Translations under genes and position numbers: made by a program
Shown: in pieces, positions 9,751 to 17,322 of the stretch
Numbering within the stretch: position 1 is the stretch's first letter
Layout: each line of letters starts with the position of its first letter
The notes under the pieces: generated by a model
Told to the model about the DNA's origin: nothing
Databases searched by the model: none
What the model saw: the letters and a program-made list of their open reading frames with translations, nothing else
From: Gp6-AA40 sp035263125
GTDB lineage: Bacteria; Acidobacteriota; Vicinamibacteria; Vicinamibacterales; UBA2999
DNA length: 64,000 nt
Reading direction: 5' to 3'
Assembly (NCBI GenBank): GCA_035263125.1
Contig: DATFRP010000227.1
Span: 1-64,000 of the forward strand

Positions 9751-10854
9751 TCAGATCCGCATTGGCATGATCACGTAGGTGTAGTCGTAGCCTTTCGCGC
9801 CGACAGGCTTCATCACCGCCTGGCTGACCTCGTCCTTCAATGACAACGAGACCACATCGGTCTCGACGACATTGAGGAAGTCCAGCACATATTGCGCGTT
9901 GAACGAGATCGCGAGTGCAGGACCCGGGTACTCGACTTGAAGCTGCTCATGGGCTTCGCCGAACTCGGAACTACTCGACGTGACTTCGACCTTGCCTTTG
10001 TCGATCTCGAACTTGACGGCGCGCGAACGCTCGTTCGAGAGGAGCGCCACACGCTTCACGGCGTTGGTCAGCCGCTCCCGATCGAACTCGATGGTCTTGT
10101 CGTTGCCTTTCGGAATGACACGCTCGTAGGTCGGGAACTGCCCATCGATCATGCGTGAGATCAGGACGCGCTCGCCGACCTCGAAGAACAGATGGTTTTC
10201 ACCGCCCTCGAACTGCACGTCGCCTTCGCCTTCGGCGAGGAGCTTCCCCAACTCCAGCAGTGTCTTCTTGGGAAGAATGACGCCCACTTCCTGCGCCACG
10301 CCGGTGTCGTGCTGCACCTCGACGAGGGCCAGACGATGACCATCGGTCGCCACCAGCGTCAGGCTCTGCGGCTTCAGCACGAGCTTGGCACCGTTGAGGA
10401 AGAACCTCGTGTCCTCGCCGGTGATGGCGTACTGCGTCTTGGCCACCATTTCCTTGACCGCTGATCGAGGCAGCACGGCACGCGCTTGACCACTCGCATC
10501 GGGCAGCGTCGGAAAGTCCTCGCGTGGCAGGGTCTGCATGCGCGAGTCGAAACGGTCCGCCGCAACTTTGACGCCCTTGCGATCCTCTTCGATGCGGACG
10601 TCGGTCTCAGGCAGTGCCTTGATGATCTCGTAGAGTTTCTTCGCTGGCAGCGTCAGCGATCCACCTTTGGCCACCGCAGCCTGACAGCGACTGCGAAGCG
10701 CAACCTCGAGGTCGGTCGCAAGCATGCGCACCTCGTCGCCCTTCGCTTCGATCAACACGTTCGCAAGAATCGGAATCGTGTTCTTCCGCTCGACGATGCC
10801 CTGGAACAGCTGCAGTTCTCGCAGAAGCTCATTCTTCCGGACGACCAGTTCCAT
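9751..10854 (-). CDS. dnaN: DNA polymerase III beta sliding clamp
   Basis: Ring-shaped processivity clamp of the replicative polymerase. The 367-residue length and three-domain architecture fit; the start MELVVRKNELLRELQLFQGI and the end YDYTYVIMPMRI are characteristic. It lies between dnaA and gyrB on the same strand, the ancestral order (dnaA-dnaN-gyrB-gyrA; recF is missing between dnaN and gyrB). ATG start at 10854. A plausible own promoter and a leader hairpin lie upstream, so it may be expressed apart from dnaA. Confidence 0.97.
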   Translation of the reverse strand: MELVVRKNELLRELQLFQGIVERKNTIPILANVLIEAKGDEVRMLATDLEVALRSRCQAAVAKGGSLTLPAKKLYEIIKALPETDVRIEEDRKGVKVAADRFDSRMQTLPREDFPTLPDASGQARAVLPRSAVKEMVAKTQYAITGEDTRFFLNGAKLVLKPQSLTLVATDGHRLALVEVQHDTGVAQEVGVILPKKTLLELGKLLAEGEGDVQFEGGENHLFFEVGERVLISRMIDGQFPTYERVIPKGNDKTIEFDRERLTNAVKRVALLSNERSRAVKFEIDKGKVEVTSSSSEFGEAHEQLQVEYPGPALAISFNAQYVLDFLNVVETDVVSLSLKDEVSQAVMKPVGAKGYDYTYVIMPMRI

Positions 10855-10906
10855 AGGCTTGTACTGTCCTTCGAAGCAGAGCGGTGTGCCCGCGTTAATG
10901 GACTCC

Positions 10907-10929
10907 CGGTGGAGGATCTCTCTCCACCG
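10907..10929 (-). promoter_or_regulatory. Hairpin in the dnaN leader
   Basis: Perfect 8-bp inverted repeat CGGTGGAG / CTCCACCG with a 7-nt loop, located 53-75 bp upstream of the dnaN start and downstream of the proposed promoter, so it would be transcribed. Role unknown: mRNA stabilisation or control of dnaN translation are possible. Confidence 0.5.
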
Positions 10930-10952
10930 TAGTGGATCAGAAGAGATACAAA

Positions 10953-10981
10953 ATTATACCGAAGAAAAGGTGCCGTGCAAA
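10953..10981 (-). promoter_or_regulatory. Candidate sigma-70 promoter for dnaN
   Basis: On the minus strand, a consensus -10 TATAAT (10958-10953) is preceded by 17 bp and then TTTGCA (10981-10976), a 4/6 match to the -35 consensus. Transcription would start about 90 bp upstream of the dnaN ATG. Confidence 0.55.
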
Positions 10982-11139
10982 ACTCAGCAACGGTCGATTA
11001 AAGCTTGACACTCAATAGCTTACGGTGTGCACGTTTCTGTGAGTTCGACCCTGAGGATCCCGCGCGATCACTGTGGATTTCCGGGCACGAACCGGCGTGC
11101 ACATGGTGTGTCACGAACAGGCTGTGGATGGCGGCGGAA

Positions 11140-12480
11140 TCATCGGAATGATTCGAGGAAGCTCTTGATCAAGCTGTTGAAATCTCCTTCGCGTTTGCGC
11201 AGATCTTCGACTTTCTTGATCGAGTGAATGACGGTGGAGTGGTGCTTTCCCCCGAAACTCCTGCCGATCTCAGGAAGCGACGCTGTCGTGAGGTTCTTGC
11301 ACAAATACATCGCGATCTGACGAGGCATCGCCACTGACTTCGAGTTGTTGCGCGATTTGAGATCGGCGGTTTTCAACTGATAGTGATCGGCGACGAACTT
11401 CTGAATGCTCTCGATCGTGATCGCCTTGTCGTCCTGGTCGAGCACGTTCTTGAGCACTTCCTGCGTCAGCTCGAGTGAGATCTCGCGCCCCGTCAGCGAG
11501 GCATAGGCAATCAGGCGAATCAGCGACCCTTCGAGCTCGCGGATGTTCGATTTGATGCGGCCCGCGATGTAGATCGCCACCGCGTCGGGCAATGGCACCA
11601 CTTCGGCTTCGGCCTTGCGCTTCAGAATCGCAACCTTCGTCTCGAGGTCGGGCGGTTGAATATCGGCGATGAGTCCCCACTCGAACCGTGACCGAAGCCG
11701 TTCTTCGAGCGCCGTGATTTCGTGAGGCGGTCGATCGCTGCTGATGACGATTTGCTTCTGGGCGTCGTAGAGTGCGTTGAACGTGTGGAAAAACTCGGTC
11801 TGCGTCCCTTCCTTGCCGGAGACAAATTGAATGTCGTCGACGAGCAGCAGGTCGACGCTTCGATAGCGCTCGCGGAAATCGAGAATGCGATCGTAGCGAA
11901 CGGCATTGATCATCTCGTTCATGAAGCGCTCGGACGAGATGTAAGTCAGCTTCAGGCTCGGATCGTGTTGAAGCACGTAGTGCCCGATCGCGTGCATCAA
12001 GTGCGTCTTTCCGAGCCCCACTCCGCCGTAGATGAACAGCGGGTTGTACGAGCGGGACGGGGCTTCTGCCACCGCGCGGCACGCGGCATGCGCGAACTGA
12101 TTCGACGAGCCGACGATGAAGGTGTCGAAGCTGTAACGGGGATTGAGACCACCGGGCGCGGCGGCCGGGATCGGCTCGGGCTCCGGCATTGGCGTCGGCG
12201 CATCCTCTGGAATGACCGCCTGGACGTCGTCGCCCTCGGCAATGAACAGCACCGTCGCGCCCGGCCGTCGAACCTCGGCGAGCGCCTCGGCCAGGACGAC
12301 CGAGTAATGCTTGGTCAACCAATCCTTGAACAGTGGGTTGGGGACGCGGATCGTCAGTTGGTTGCCGCCGTCGTTCACGAGCGTGGTGGGCCGGAACCAG
12401 GTGTAGAAGCTGTGGCGGTTCACCTTCGTCTCGATCCGGGCGAGGATCTGGTCCCAAATGCTCGCGTCCGTCGTGATCAT
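11140..12480 (-). CDS. dnaA: Chromosomal replication initiator protein DnaA
   Basis: Binds DnaA boxes and opens the origin. Domain I covers roughly residues 1-80 (IWDQILARIETKVNRHSFYTWF), a short Pro/Ala linker (domain II) about 90-110, the AAA+ domain III has Walker A GGVGLGKTH and Walker B LLLVDDIQF, and domain IV has the DnaA signature GGKHHSTVIHSIKK. 446 aa is normal; the linker is short. ATG start at 12480. The promoter region upstream carries DnaA boxes, which suggests the usual autoregulation. Confidence 0.98.
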   Translation of the reverse strand: MITTDASIWDQILARIETKVNRHSFYTWFRPTTLVNDGGNQLTIRVPNPLFKDWLTKHYSVVLAEALAEVRRPGATVLFIAEGDDVQAVIPEDAPTPMPEPEPIPAAAPGGLNPRYSFDTFIVGSSNQFAHAACRAVAEAPSRSYNPLFIYGGVGLGKTHLMHAIGHYVLQHDPSLKLTYISSERFMNEMINAVRYDRILDFRERYRSVDLLLVDDIQFVSGKEGTQTEFFHTFNALYDAQKQIVISSDRPPHEITALEERLRSRFEWGLIADIQPPDLETKVAILKRKAEAEVVPLPDAVAIYIAGRIKSNIRELEGSLIRLIAYASLTGREISLELTQEVLKNVLDQDDKAITIESIQKFVADHYQLKTADLKSRNNSKSVAMPRQIAMYLCKNLTTASLPEIGRSFGGKHHSTVIHSIKKVEDLRKREGDFNSLIKSFLESFR

Positions 12481-12649
12481 GTGTCCAACCTACGGGGAAA
12501 CTGACTTTCGCCCTGAATGAGTGGCCGAGAACGGCCGGGCGATCGGAGCCAGCGCGCGTTTCACCCTAGAGCGCTCGAAAACTCGCCGCTCCGTGCCTCG
12601 TTACTAGCGGAAAATAGGCACCATTTCGACGAAACCAGCTCGGCACGCG

Positions 12650-12681
12650 TTTTCCACAATGTTTTCCACATCTGTGGAAAT
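12650..12681. promoter_or_regulatory. Cluster of three DnaA boxes
   Basis: TTTTCCACA at 12650-12658, TTTTCCACA at 12662-12670, and TGTGGAAAT (reverse orientation) at 12673-12681. The second and third form an inverted pair, TTTCCACA-TC-TGTGGAAA. The sequence is the TTTTCCACA variant also used in cyanobacteria, not the E. coli TTATCCACA. The site lies about 170 bp upstream of dnaA and could serve both origin melting and dnaA autoregulation. Confidence 0.7.
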
Positions 12682-12785
12682 CTTGGGGGAGAAACCAATC
12701 TGCTCGGGCTACTTTCGCCGCGCAGTGCCTCAGAAGAGCGCCCGCGACTGTAGCACAGAGGACCGTTTTAGGGCCCGCAGATCCT

Positions 12786-12814
12786 TTGACAGCCCTGGTA
12801 GCGCCGACTACTAT
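12786..12814 (+). promoter_or_regulatory. Strong sigma-70 promoter for the rpmH operon
   Basis: TTGACA at 12786-12791, exactly 17 bp, then TACTAT at 12809-12814. Transcription would start near 12821 and the leader would contain a hairpin, CTCCGG-CGGTA-CCGGAG (12824-12840), directly upstream of rpmH. Confidence 0.75.
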
Positions 12815-12867
12815 TGAAGTTTGCTCCGGCGGTACCGGAGTATTTAGATGCGGGGCGGCAAAACAGC

Positions 12868-13020
12868 ATGAAGGGAAAGCGCACATTTCAGCCCAATGTT
12901 CGGCGACGGAAGAAAACGCATGGGTTTCGCGTGCGGATGGCCACGAAGAATGGCCGAATCGTGTTGAAACGCCGACGCGCGAAGGGCCGGAAACGACTGA
13001 CGGTCGCCGACGAGCGCTGA
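12868..13020 (+). CDS. rpmH: 50S ribosomal protein L34
   Basis: 50 residues, very basic, with the family signature KRTFQPNVRRRKKTHGFRVR and the downstream GRIVLKRRRAKGRKRL. The ATG at 12868 gives the conserved L34 N-terminus; an upstream in-frame start exists but would add residues not found in L34. First gene of the rightward operon next to the origin, 3 bp before rnpA, the usual rpmH-rnpA pair. A strong promoter lies about 55 bp upstream. Confidence 0.96.
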   Translation: MKGKRTFQPNVRRRKKTHGFRVRMATKNGRIVLKRRRAKGRKRLTVADER

Positions 13021-13023
13021 ACG

Positions 13024-13428
13024 ATGCGCCAGGGGCAGGGATTGGCGCCCGCCGAGCGGGTACGCCGCCGGCCCGATTTCGAACGCGCGTACGAGACTGG
13101 TCTTCGAATTCCCGCGCGCTTCATGACGCTGTTCGTCGTCGCAAATGGCGAGGCTGCGACGCGACTTGGCGTGGCGGCCACACGGAAACTGGGATCGGCA
13201 GTCGAACGCAATCGCGCGAAACGACTGGCGCGCGAGATCTTCAGACGTCACAAGGCCGGCACAGGCCTCGACATCGTGATCGTGCCACGGCGGGAAATGC
13301 TCGATGCTTCGTTCGCTAGCCTTGAAGCCGACTACACATCAGCCCTCGAACGACGCGAACGCGGACGGCACGCCCCGGCCCGTTCCGGTAGTCGTCGCCG
13401 CGCTCCTCGCTCTGCTCAGAGTTTATAA
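13024..13428 (+). CDS. rnpA: Ribonuclease P protein component
   Basis: Protein subunit of RNase P, which matures the 5' ends of tRNAs. The diagnostic basic helix is present as AVERNRAKRLAREIFR, near residues 60-75. 134 aa is slightly longer than usual because of an Arg/Ser-rich tail of about 25 residues. That tail exists because the gene runs 125 bp into yidD in another frame. ATG start 3 bp after rpmH. Confidence 0.93.
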   Translation: MRQGQGLAPAERVRRRPDFERAYETGLRIPARFMTLFVVANGEAATRLGVAATRKLGSAVERNRAKRLAREIFRRHKAGTGLDIVIVPRREMLDASFASLEADYTSALERRERGRHAPARSGSRRRAPRSAQSL

Positions 13429-13609
13429 ACTGTTCATTTCGCCTTTATTCACGGGATCGTGTCGCTTTCACCCGTCGTGTTCGGACTATATGGCTGAGGC
13501 TGTCAGTCGGTTCGGGGCCCGGCGTGGGTTGTGGCTCGGTTTCCGTCGTCTCGCGCGTTGCCTGCCTTTTGGTGGGCATGGTTACGACCCCGTGCCACCG
13601 CGCGCGTAG
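13304..13609 (+). CDS. yidD: Membrane protein insertion efficiency factor YidD
   Basis: Small membrane-associated helper of the YidC insertase. The core VYKLFISPLFTGSCRFHPSCSDYMAEA and the RLARCLPFGGHGYDPVP end are typical, including the conserved cysteines. The conserved region begins only about 25-30 residues after the first ATG. No ATG or GTG lies closer, so translation starts at the ATG 13304 or a TTG 18 bp later and overlaps rnpA by about 110-125 bp. The gene sits between rnpA and yidC as in most bacteria. Confidence 0.88.
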   Translation: MLRSLALKPTTHQPSNDANADGTPRPVPVVVAALLALLRVYKLFISPLFTGSCRFHPSCSDYMAEAVSRFGARRGLWLGFRRLARCLPFGGHGYDPVPPRA

Positions 13610-13618
13610 GCTCTCCCC

Positions 13619-15391
13619 ATGGAACGCAGGTTTTTCATCGCCATCCTGTTGTCAATCGTCGTGCTGTACGGCTATCAGGCGCTGTTTGTCCCACCGCCAC
13701 CGGCAAGCAGCACGCTCGACAAGAAAGTCCCCGCCGCAGCAACGCCGTCTACGGCGGCACCCGCGCCCGAGACACCGCGCACGCCAACGTCACCTGATTC
13801 CGCAGTGACGTCTCCGCCCGCGGCGGTATCAGCGGCGGTGACGTCCGAAGCCACCGAACGGGAAATCGTGGTCGAGACGACGACCGTTAAAGCCGTTCTG
13901 TCCAATCGAGGCGGACGGTTGGTGCACTGGCGGCTCAAGGGGTATCGCGACAAGAGCGGCGCCCCGCTCGATCTCGTTCCGTCTGGCGTGCCCAAGGATC
14001 AACATCGGCCCTTTTCACTCGTTGCTGACGATGCGACGGTGACGACGCGTTTGAACGACGCGGTGTACAAGGCTACTGGAGACAGCAACGGGCGGGTGGA
14101 TGCGACGTCGCGCGCGTCGACAGTGGTGTTTGAATTCCAGGATGCGGCTGGCCTGCATTCGCGCAAAGAGTTCAGATTCGATTCGACCGGCTACTTCATC
14201 ACGTTCTCGGCTCACGTGACCAACGGCGATCGCACGTTGAATCCTTCGATTGCGTGGGGACCGGGACTCGGCGACATCGGTGCCTCGTCTGGAGGAGGAA
14301 GTTTTTTCACGGGCAACTACGTACAGCCACCGCAGGCGATCTTCTTTGTCGACAAGGTCCAGCGCGTTCCTGCGGCTGACGTCTCGTCAAAGGTCCCACC
14401 CGAGGGCACGTTCAAGTTTGCCGGAATCGATGATCACTACTTTCTCGCCGTAGCGGTGAACCCCGGACGAGCGCGATTGAGTTATCAACCGGTGACGCTG
14501 CCCGGCCCGGACAACACGGAGCGAAAGCTGCTGGCGTCGACGATCGGACTGCCTGAGCCACCGCAAGGACTTCGCTACCTGGTGGGTCCGAAACAGTTCG
14601 ATCTCCTGCAGTCGGTCGACAAGGCGTTGGGCTTCGAGGCCGTGTTCGTACGCGCGATCAATTTCGGTACCTTCTCGATCATCGCGACCCCGCTCCTGAC
14701 TGCGCTTCGGTGGGTACACGGGTTTGTCGGCAACTGGGGTTGGTCGATCATCGTCCTCACGATTCTCATCAACCTCGCGATCTTCCCGCTCCGTCACAAG
14801 AGCGTCGTCTCGATGCGGAAGATGCAGGTGCTGCAGCCGAAGATGAAGGCCATTCAGGATCGGTACGCAGGGTTGAAAGTGACCGACCCCGAGCGGCAGA
14901 AGATGAACACAGAGATCATGAGTCTCTACCGCCAGGAAGGCGTGAACCCGGCGAGCGGATGCGTCCCGATGCTGCTGACGCTGCCGGTGCTGTTCGCCTT
15001 CTACTCGCTGCTGTCTCAGGCGATTGAACTTCGCGGCGCAAGTTTCGGCTGGTGGATCACCGACCTCTCCGAGCGCGATCCGTACTACATCACACCGGTG
15101 CTGATGGCGTTGACGATGTTCTGGCAGCAGCGCGTGACTCCGTCAACGGCGGACCCGGCGCAGCAACGCGTCATGATGATGATGCCGCTGATGTTCGGTG
15201 TGATGTTTCTCGCCGCGCCGAGCGGGCTCGTGCTGTATTGGTTCGTCGGGAATCTCTTTGCGATCGGGCAGCAGTACTTCACGAACTGGTGGATCGGTCC
15301 GCCGGCGCCGGCGCTCGCGCGGCCGCCCGCGGAGCGTCGGATCAAGAGTGCCGGTGCAGGACGAACCGCAGGTGCCGAAAACAAGAACTGA
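13619..15391 (+). CDS. yidC: Membrane protein insertase YidC (Oxa1 family)
   Basis: Inserts and folds inner-membrane proteins alone or with SecYEG. N-terminal anchor helix (FFIAILLSIVVLYGYQALFV, residues 4-23), a Pro/Ala/Thr-rich linker, a large periplasmic beta domain of the Gram-negative type (about 80-350), then the five-helix insertase core starting near NFGTFSIIATPLL, with the cytoplasmic coiled hairpin SMRKMQVLQPKMKAIQDRY. 590 aa with the periplasmic domain fits Gram-negative YidC. The ATG is 9 bp after yidD; no clear ribosome binding site, so coupling is likely. Confidence 0.96.
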   Translation: MERRFFIAILLSIVVLYGYQALFVPPPPASSTLDKKVPAAATPSTAAPAPETPRTPTSPDSAVTSPPAAVSAAVTSEATEREIVVETTTVKAVLSNRGGRLVHWRLKGYRDKSGAPLDLVPSGVPKDQHRPFSLVADDATVTTRLNDAVYKATGDSNGRVDATSRASTVVFEFQDAAGLHSRKEFRFDSTGYFITFSAHVTNGDRTLNPSIAWGPGLGDIGASSGGGSFFTGNYVQPPQAIFFVDKVQRVPAADVSSKVPPEGTFKFAGIDDHYFLAVAVNPGRARLSYQPVTLPGPDNTERKLLASTIGLPEPPQGLRYLVGPKQFDLLQSVDKALGFEAVFVRAINFGTFSIIATPLLTALRWVHGFVGNWGWSIIVLTILINLAIFPLRHKSVVSMRKMQVLQPKMKAIQDRYAGLKVTDPERQKMNTEIMSLYRQEGVNPASGCVPMLLTLPVLFAFYSLLSQAIELRGASFGWWITDLSERDPYYITPVLMALTMFWQQRVTPSTADPAQQRVMMMMPLMFGVMFLAAPSGLVLYWFVGNLFAIGQQYFTNWWIGPPAPALARPPAERRIKSAGAGRTAGAENKN

Positions 15392-15413
15392 TTTCTTCGA
15401 CAACGAGTGACAC

Positions 15414-15896
15414 GTGAACACGAACCAAGAACATCGAGGAGTGAACGAGGCGTTGGGCCGCCAGATCGTCGCGTTCCTGCAGTCTGTCGTCGATGCAATG
15501 GGGATGAACCTGCAGGCACGTGTCGAGGACACACCGGAAGCCGCACGCATCAACCTGGATGGGGAAGATGGCGGTCTGTTGATTCGCAGCGGCGGGCAGG
15601 GGCTTCAGGCCCTGCAGCATCTGGTGGCCACAGCCTTCCGAAAGCAGCTTGGCGATGACAACCGCATCGTGATCGACTGCAACGGATTCCGCAAAGACAA
15701 AGACGCGGAGATCCGACAGATGGCACGCTTCGTCGCCGAGAAGGCGCGTTCGAGCGGCATGCCGCAGGAGATGGGGCCGCTCAATCCGTACGAACGGCGG
15801 ATCGTGCACATGGCCATCGCCGAAGATCCATCGGTGAGCTCCGAGAGCATCGGCGACGCCTTCATGAAGACCGTGATCATCTCCGCCCGTCGATAG
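15414..15896 (+). CDS. khpB: RNA-binding KH-R3H protein (KhpB/Jag family)
   Basis: Single-stranded nucleic-acid binding protein of the Jag/KhpB (EloR) family, linked to cell-envelope regulation and sRNA binding in Firmicutes. A KH-like domain covers about residues 45-90 and an R3H domain follows with NPYERRIVHMAI. The separate N-terminal Jag_N domain found in Firmicutes is missing, which explains the length of 160 aa. GTG start at 15414. Location directly after yidC is the conserved place for this gene. Confidence 0.88.
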   Translation: MNTNQEHRGVNEALGRQIVAFLQSVVDAMGMNLQARVEDTPEAARINLDGEDGGLLIRSGGQGLQALQHLVATAFRKQLGDDNRIVIDCNGFRKDKDAEIRQMARFVAEKARSSGMPQEMGPLNPYERRIVHMAIAEDPSVSSESIGDAFMKTVIISARR

Positions 15897-15957
15897 ACCA
15901 GACCTCGCGCGCGCAGCACCTCCGGAGGGCAGGCGCGAGAGACGAGCGTCACGACGC

Positions 15958-17307
15958 ATGTTCTCGCCCGACGACACCATCGTGGCTCTTGCAACGCCGC
16001 CCGGTCGCGGCGGGCTCGGCGTGGTGCGCATCAGCGGCCCGCAGGCGAACGAGATCGCGGAGGGTCTGCTCGAGTGCCGGCACCTCGAGCCGCGACACGC
16101 GACGTTGACCAGAGTTCGCGGCGGCGACACGCGTGCGCGTGTGGTCGACGAAGTGATCGCCACATCGTTTCCCGGACCGCGCTCGTACACGGGCGAGCAC
16201 GTGATCGAGCTCAGCGCACATGGCAGTCCGGTGGTGCTCGATGCGATTCTTCGCGGTGCGCTCGATGCCGGCGCGCGCCTGGCGCGCCCCGGTGAATTCA
16301 CGCTGCGGGCATTTCTGAACGGCAAGATCGATCTGGTGCAGGCCGAAGCGGTCGCCGATCTGATCGACGCGGCGACGCCGCTGCAGGCGAGCGTCGCCTT
16401 CGACCAGCTCGAAGGATCGCTGACGACGCGCATCCACGAGCTCGATGCGGATCTGCTCGACCTGATCGCGCGGCTCGAGGCGTCGCTCGACTTCCCGGAT
16501 GAGGGGTATCACTTCATCGAACCACGCGATGTCGCCGCCCGCATCGGGAATGTCATCGCCCGGCTCGACACGCTGCTGGCAGATGCGCAGCGCGGTCGGA
16601 TCATCCGCGATGGTGCGACGGTGGTGATCGCGGGCAGACCGAATGTCGGAAAGTCGAGTCTGTTCAATGCGCTCGTCGGTCAGGATCGCGCGATCGTGAC
16701 CGCCGCACCGGGAACAACGAGAGACCTGGTGACGGAAACGATCAACGTCGAGGGTCTGGCGATCCGATTGGTCGATACAGCCGGTCTCAGAGACGTCGTC
16801 GTCGACGATGCCGAACGTGAGGGCGTGTCACGCAGTGTTCGTGCGCGTGATGTGGCCGATCTGCTGATCGTCGTCTTGGATCACAGCGAGCCACTGACAC
16901 TCGCCGACAGACGGCTGCTCGAAGAGACATCTTCGCGGTGCCGGATTGTCGTGGCGAACAAATGCGATCGCGTGTCAGCCTTCGAGAGCGATCACGCACT
17001 GCGTGTATCGGCAGCTACCGGCGCCGGCATCGTCGACCTGCGGCTGGCGTTGGCACGAGCGCTCACTGGGGAAGAGGCGCGTCGGGATCACGCGACGATC
17101 TCGAACGTACGGCACACGGCGCTGGTGGAACAGGCTCGCTCGCATCTGGTGCAGGCGCACCAGTCGTTGACGAACGCCTCGGTGCCTGAAGAGTTCGTTC
17201 TGGCAGATCTGCACGCGGCGCGTTCGAGCTTCGACGAGGTGATGGGCGCGCGTGCGAACGACGAGGTGCTGAGGCACATCTTCGAGCGCTTCTGCATTGG
17301 AAAATGA
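15958..17307 (+). CDS. mnmE: tRNA modification GTPase MnmE
   Basis: With MnmG forms the complex that installs the 5-carboxymethylaminomethyl or aminomethyl group on wobble uridine of tRNAs. N-terminal formyl-THF-binding domain (TIVALATPPGRGGLGVVRIS), central GTPase domain inserted in a helical domain with G1 GRPNVGKSSLF, DTAG (VDTAGLRD) and NKCD, and the C-terminal CIGK motif that holds the catalytic/redox cysteine. 449 aa is normal. ATG start; 15 bp before mnmG, its functional partner. Confidence 0.97.
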   Translation: MFSPDDTIVALATPPGRGGLGVVRISGPQANEIAEGLLECRHLEPRHATLTRVRGGDTRARVVDEVIATSFPGPRSYTGEHVIELSAHGSPVVLDAILRGALDAGARLARPGEFTLRAFLNGKIDLVQAEAVADLIDAATPLQASVAFDQLEGSLTTRIHELDADLLDLIARLEASLDFPDEGYHFIEPRDVAARIGNVIARLDTLLADAQRGRIIRDGATVVIAGRPNVGKSSLFNALVGQDRAIVTAAPGTTRDLVTETINVEGLAIRLVDTAGLRDVVVDDAEREGVSRSVRARDVADLLIVVLDHSEPLTLADRRLLEETSSRCRIVVANKCDRVSAFESDHALRVSAATGAGIVDLRLALARALTGEEARRDHATISNVRHTALVEQARSHLVQAHQSLTNASVPEEFVLADLHAARSSFDEVMGARANDEVLRHIFERFCIGK

Positions 17308-17322
17308 AGTAAAGATCTGCCG

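Larger units (their letters stand above)
10855..11139. other. dnaA-dnaN intergenic region
   Basis: 285 bp without a gene. It holds a minus-strand promoter candidate and hairpin for dnaN (separate entries), an AT-rich stretch about 10940-10980, and two relaxed DnaA-box-like sequences, TGTGGATTT near 11071 and TGTGGATGG near 11122. These are weaker matches than the cluster upstream of dnaA, so this gap is the second-choice origin location. Confidence 0.5.
12481..12867. other. Probable replication origin region (oriC) between dnaA and rpmH
   Basis: 387 bp gap at the point where gene direction switches: dnaA, dnaN, gyrB and gyrA run left, rpmH to parB run right. It contains a tight cluster of DnaA-box sequences at 12650-12681, a somewhat AT-richer flank (12600-12690), and the rpmH promoter at its right end. 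Divergence of replication genes plus box cluster is the classic oriC signature; GC-skew reversal was not computed. Confidence 0.65.

Noticed and set aside
12517..12753. 78-codon plus-strand frame in the dnaA-rpmH gap
   Set aside because: Covers the DnaA-box cluster, lacks a ribosome binding site and any family resemblance.
15342..16433. 363-codon minus-strand frame across the yidC end, khpB and mnmE
   Set aside because: Crosses three conserved plus-strand genes; no recognisable protein.
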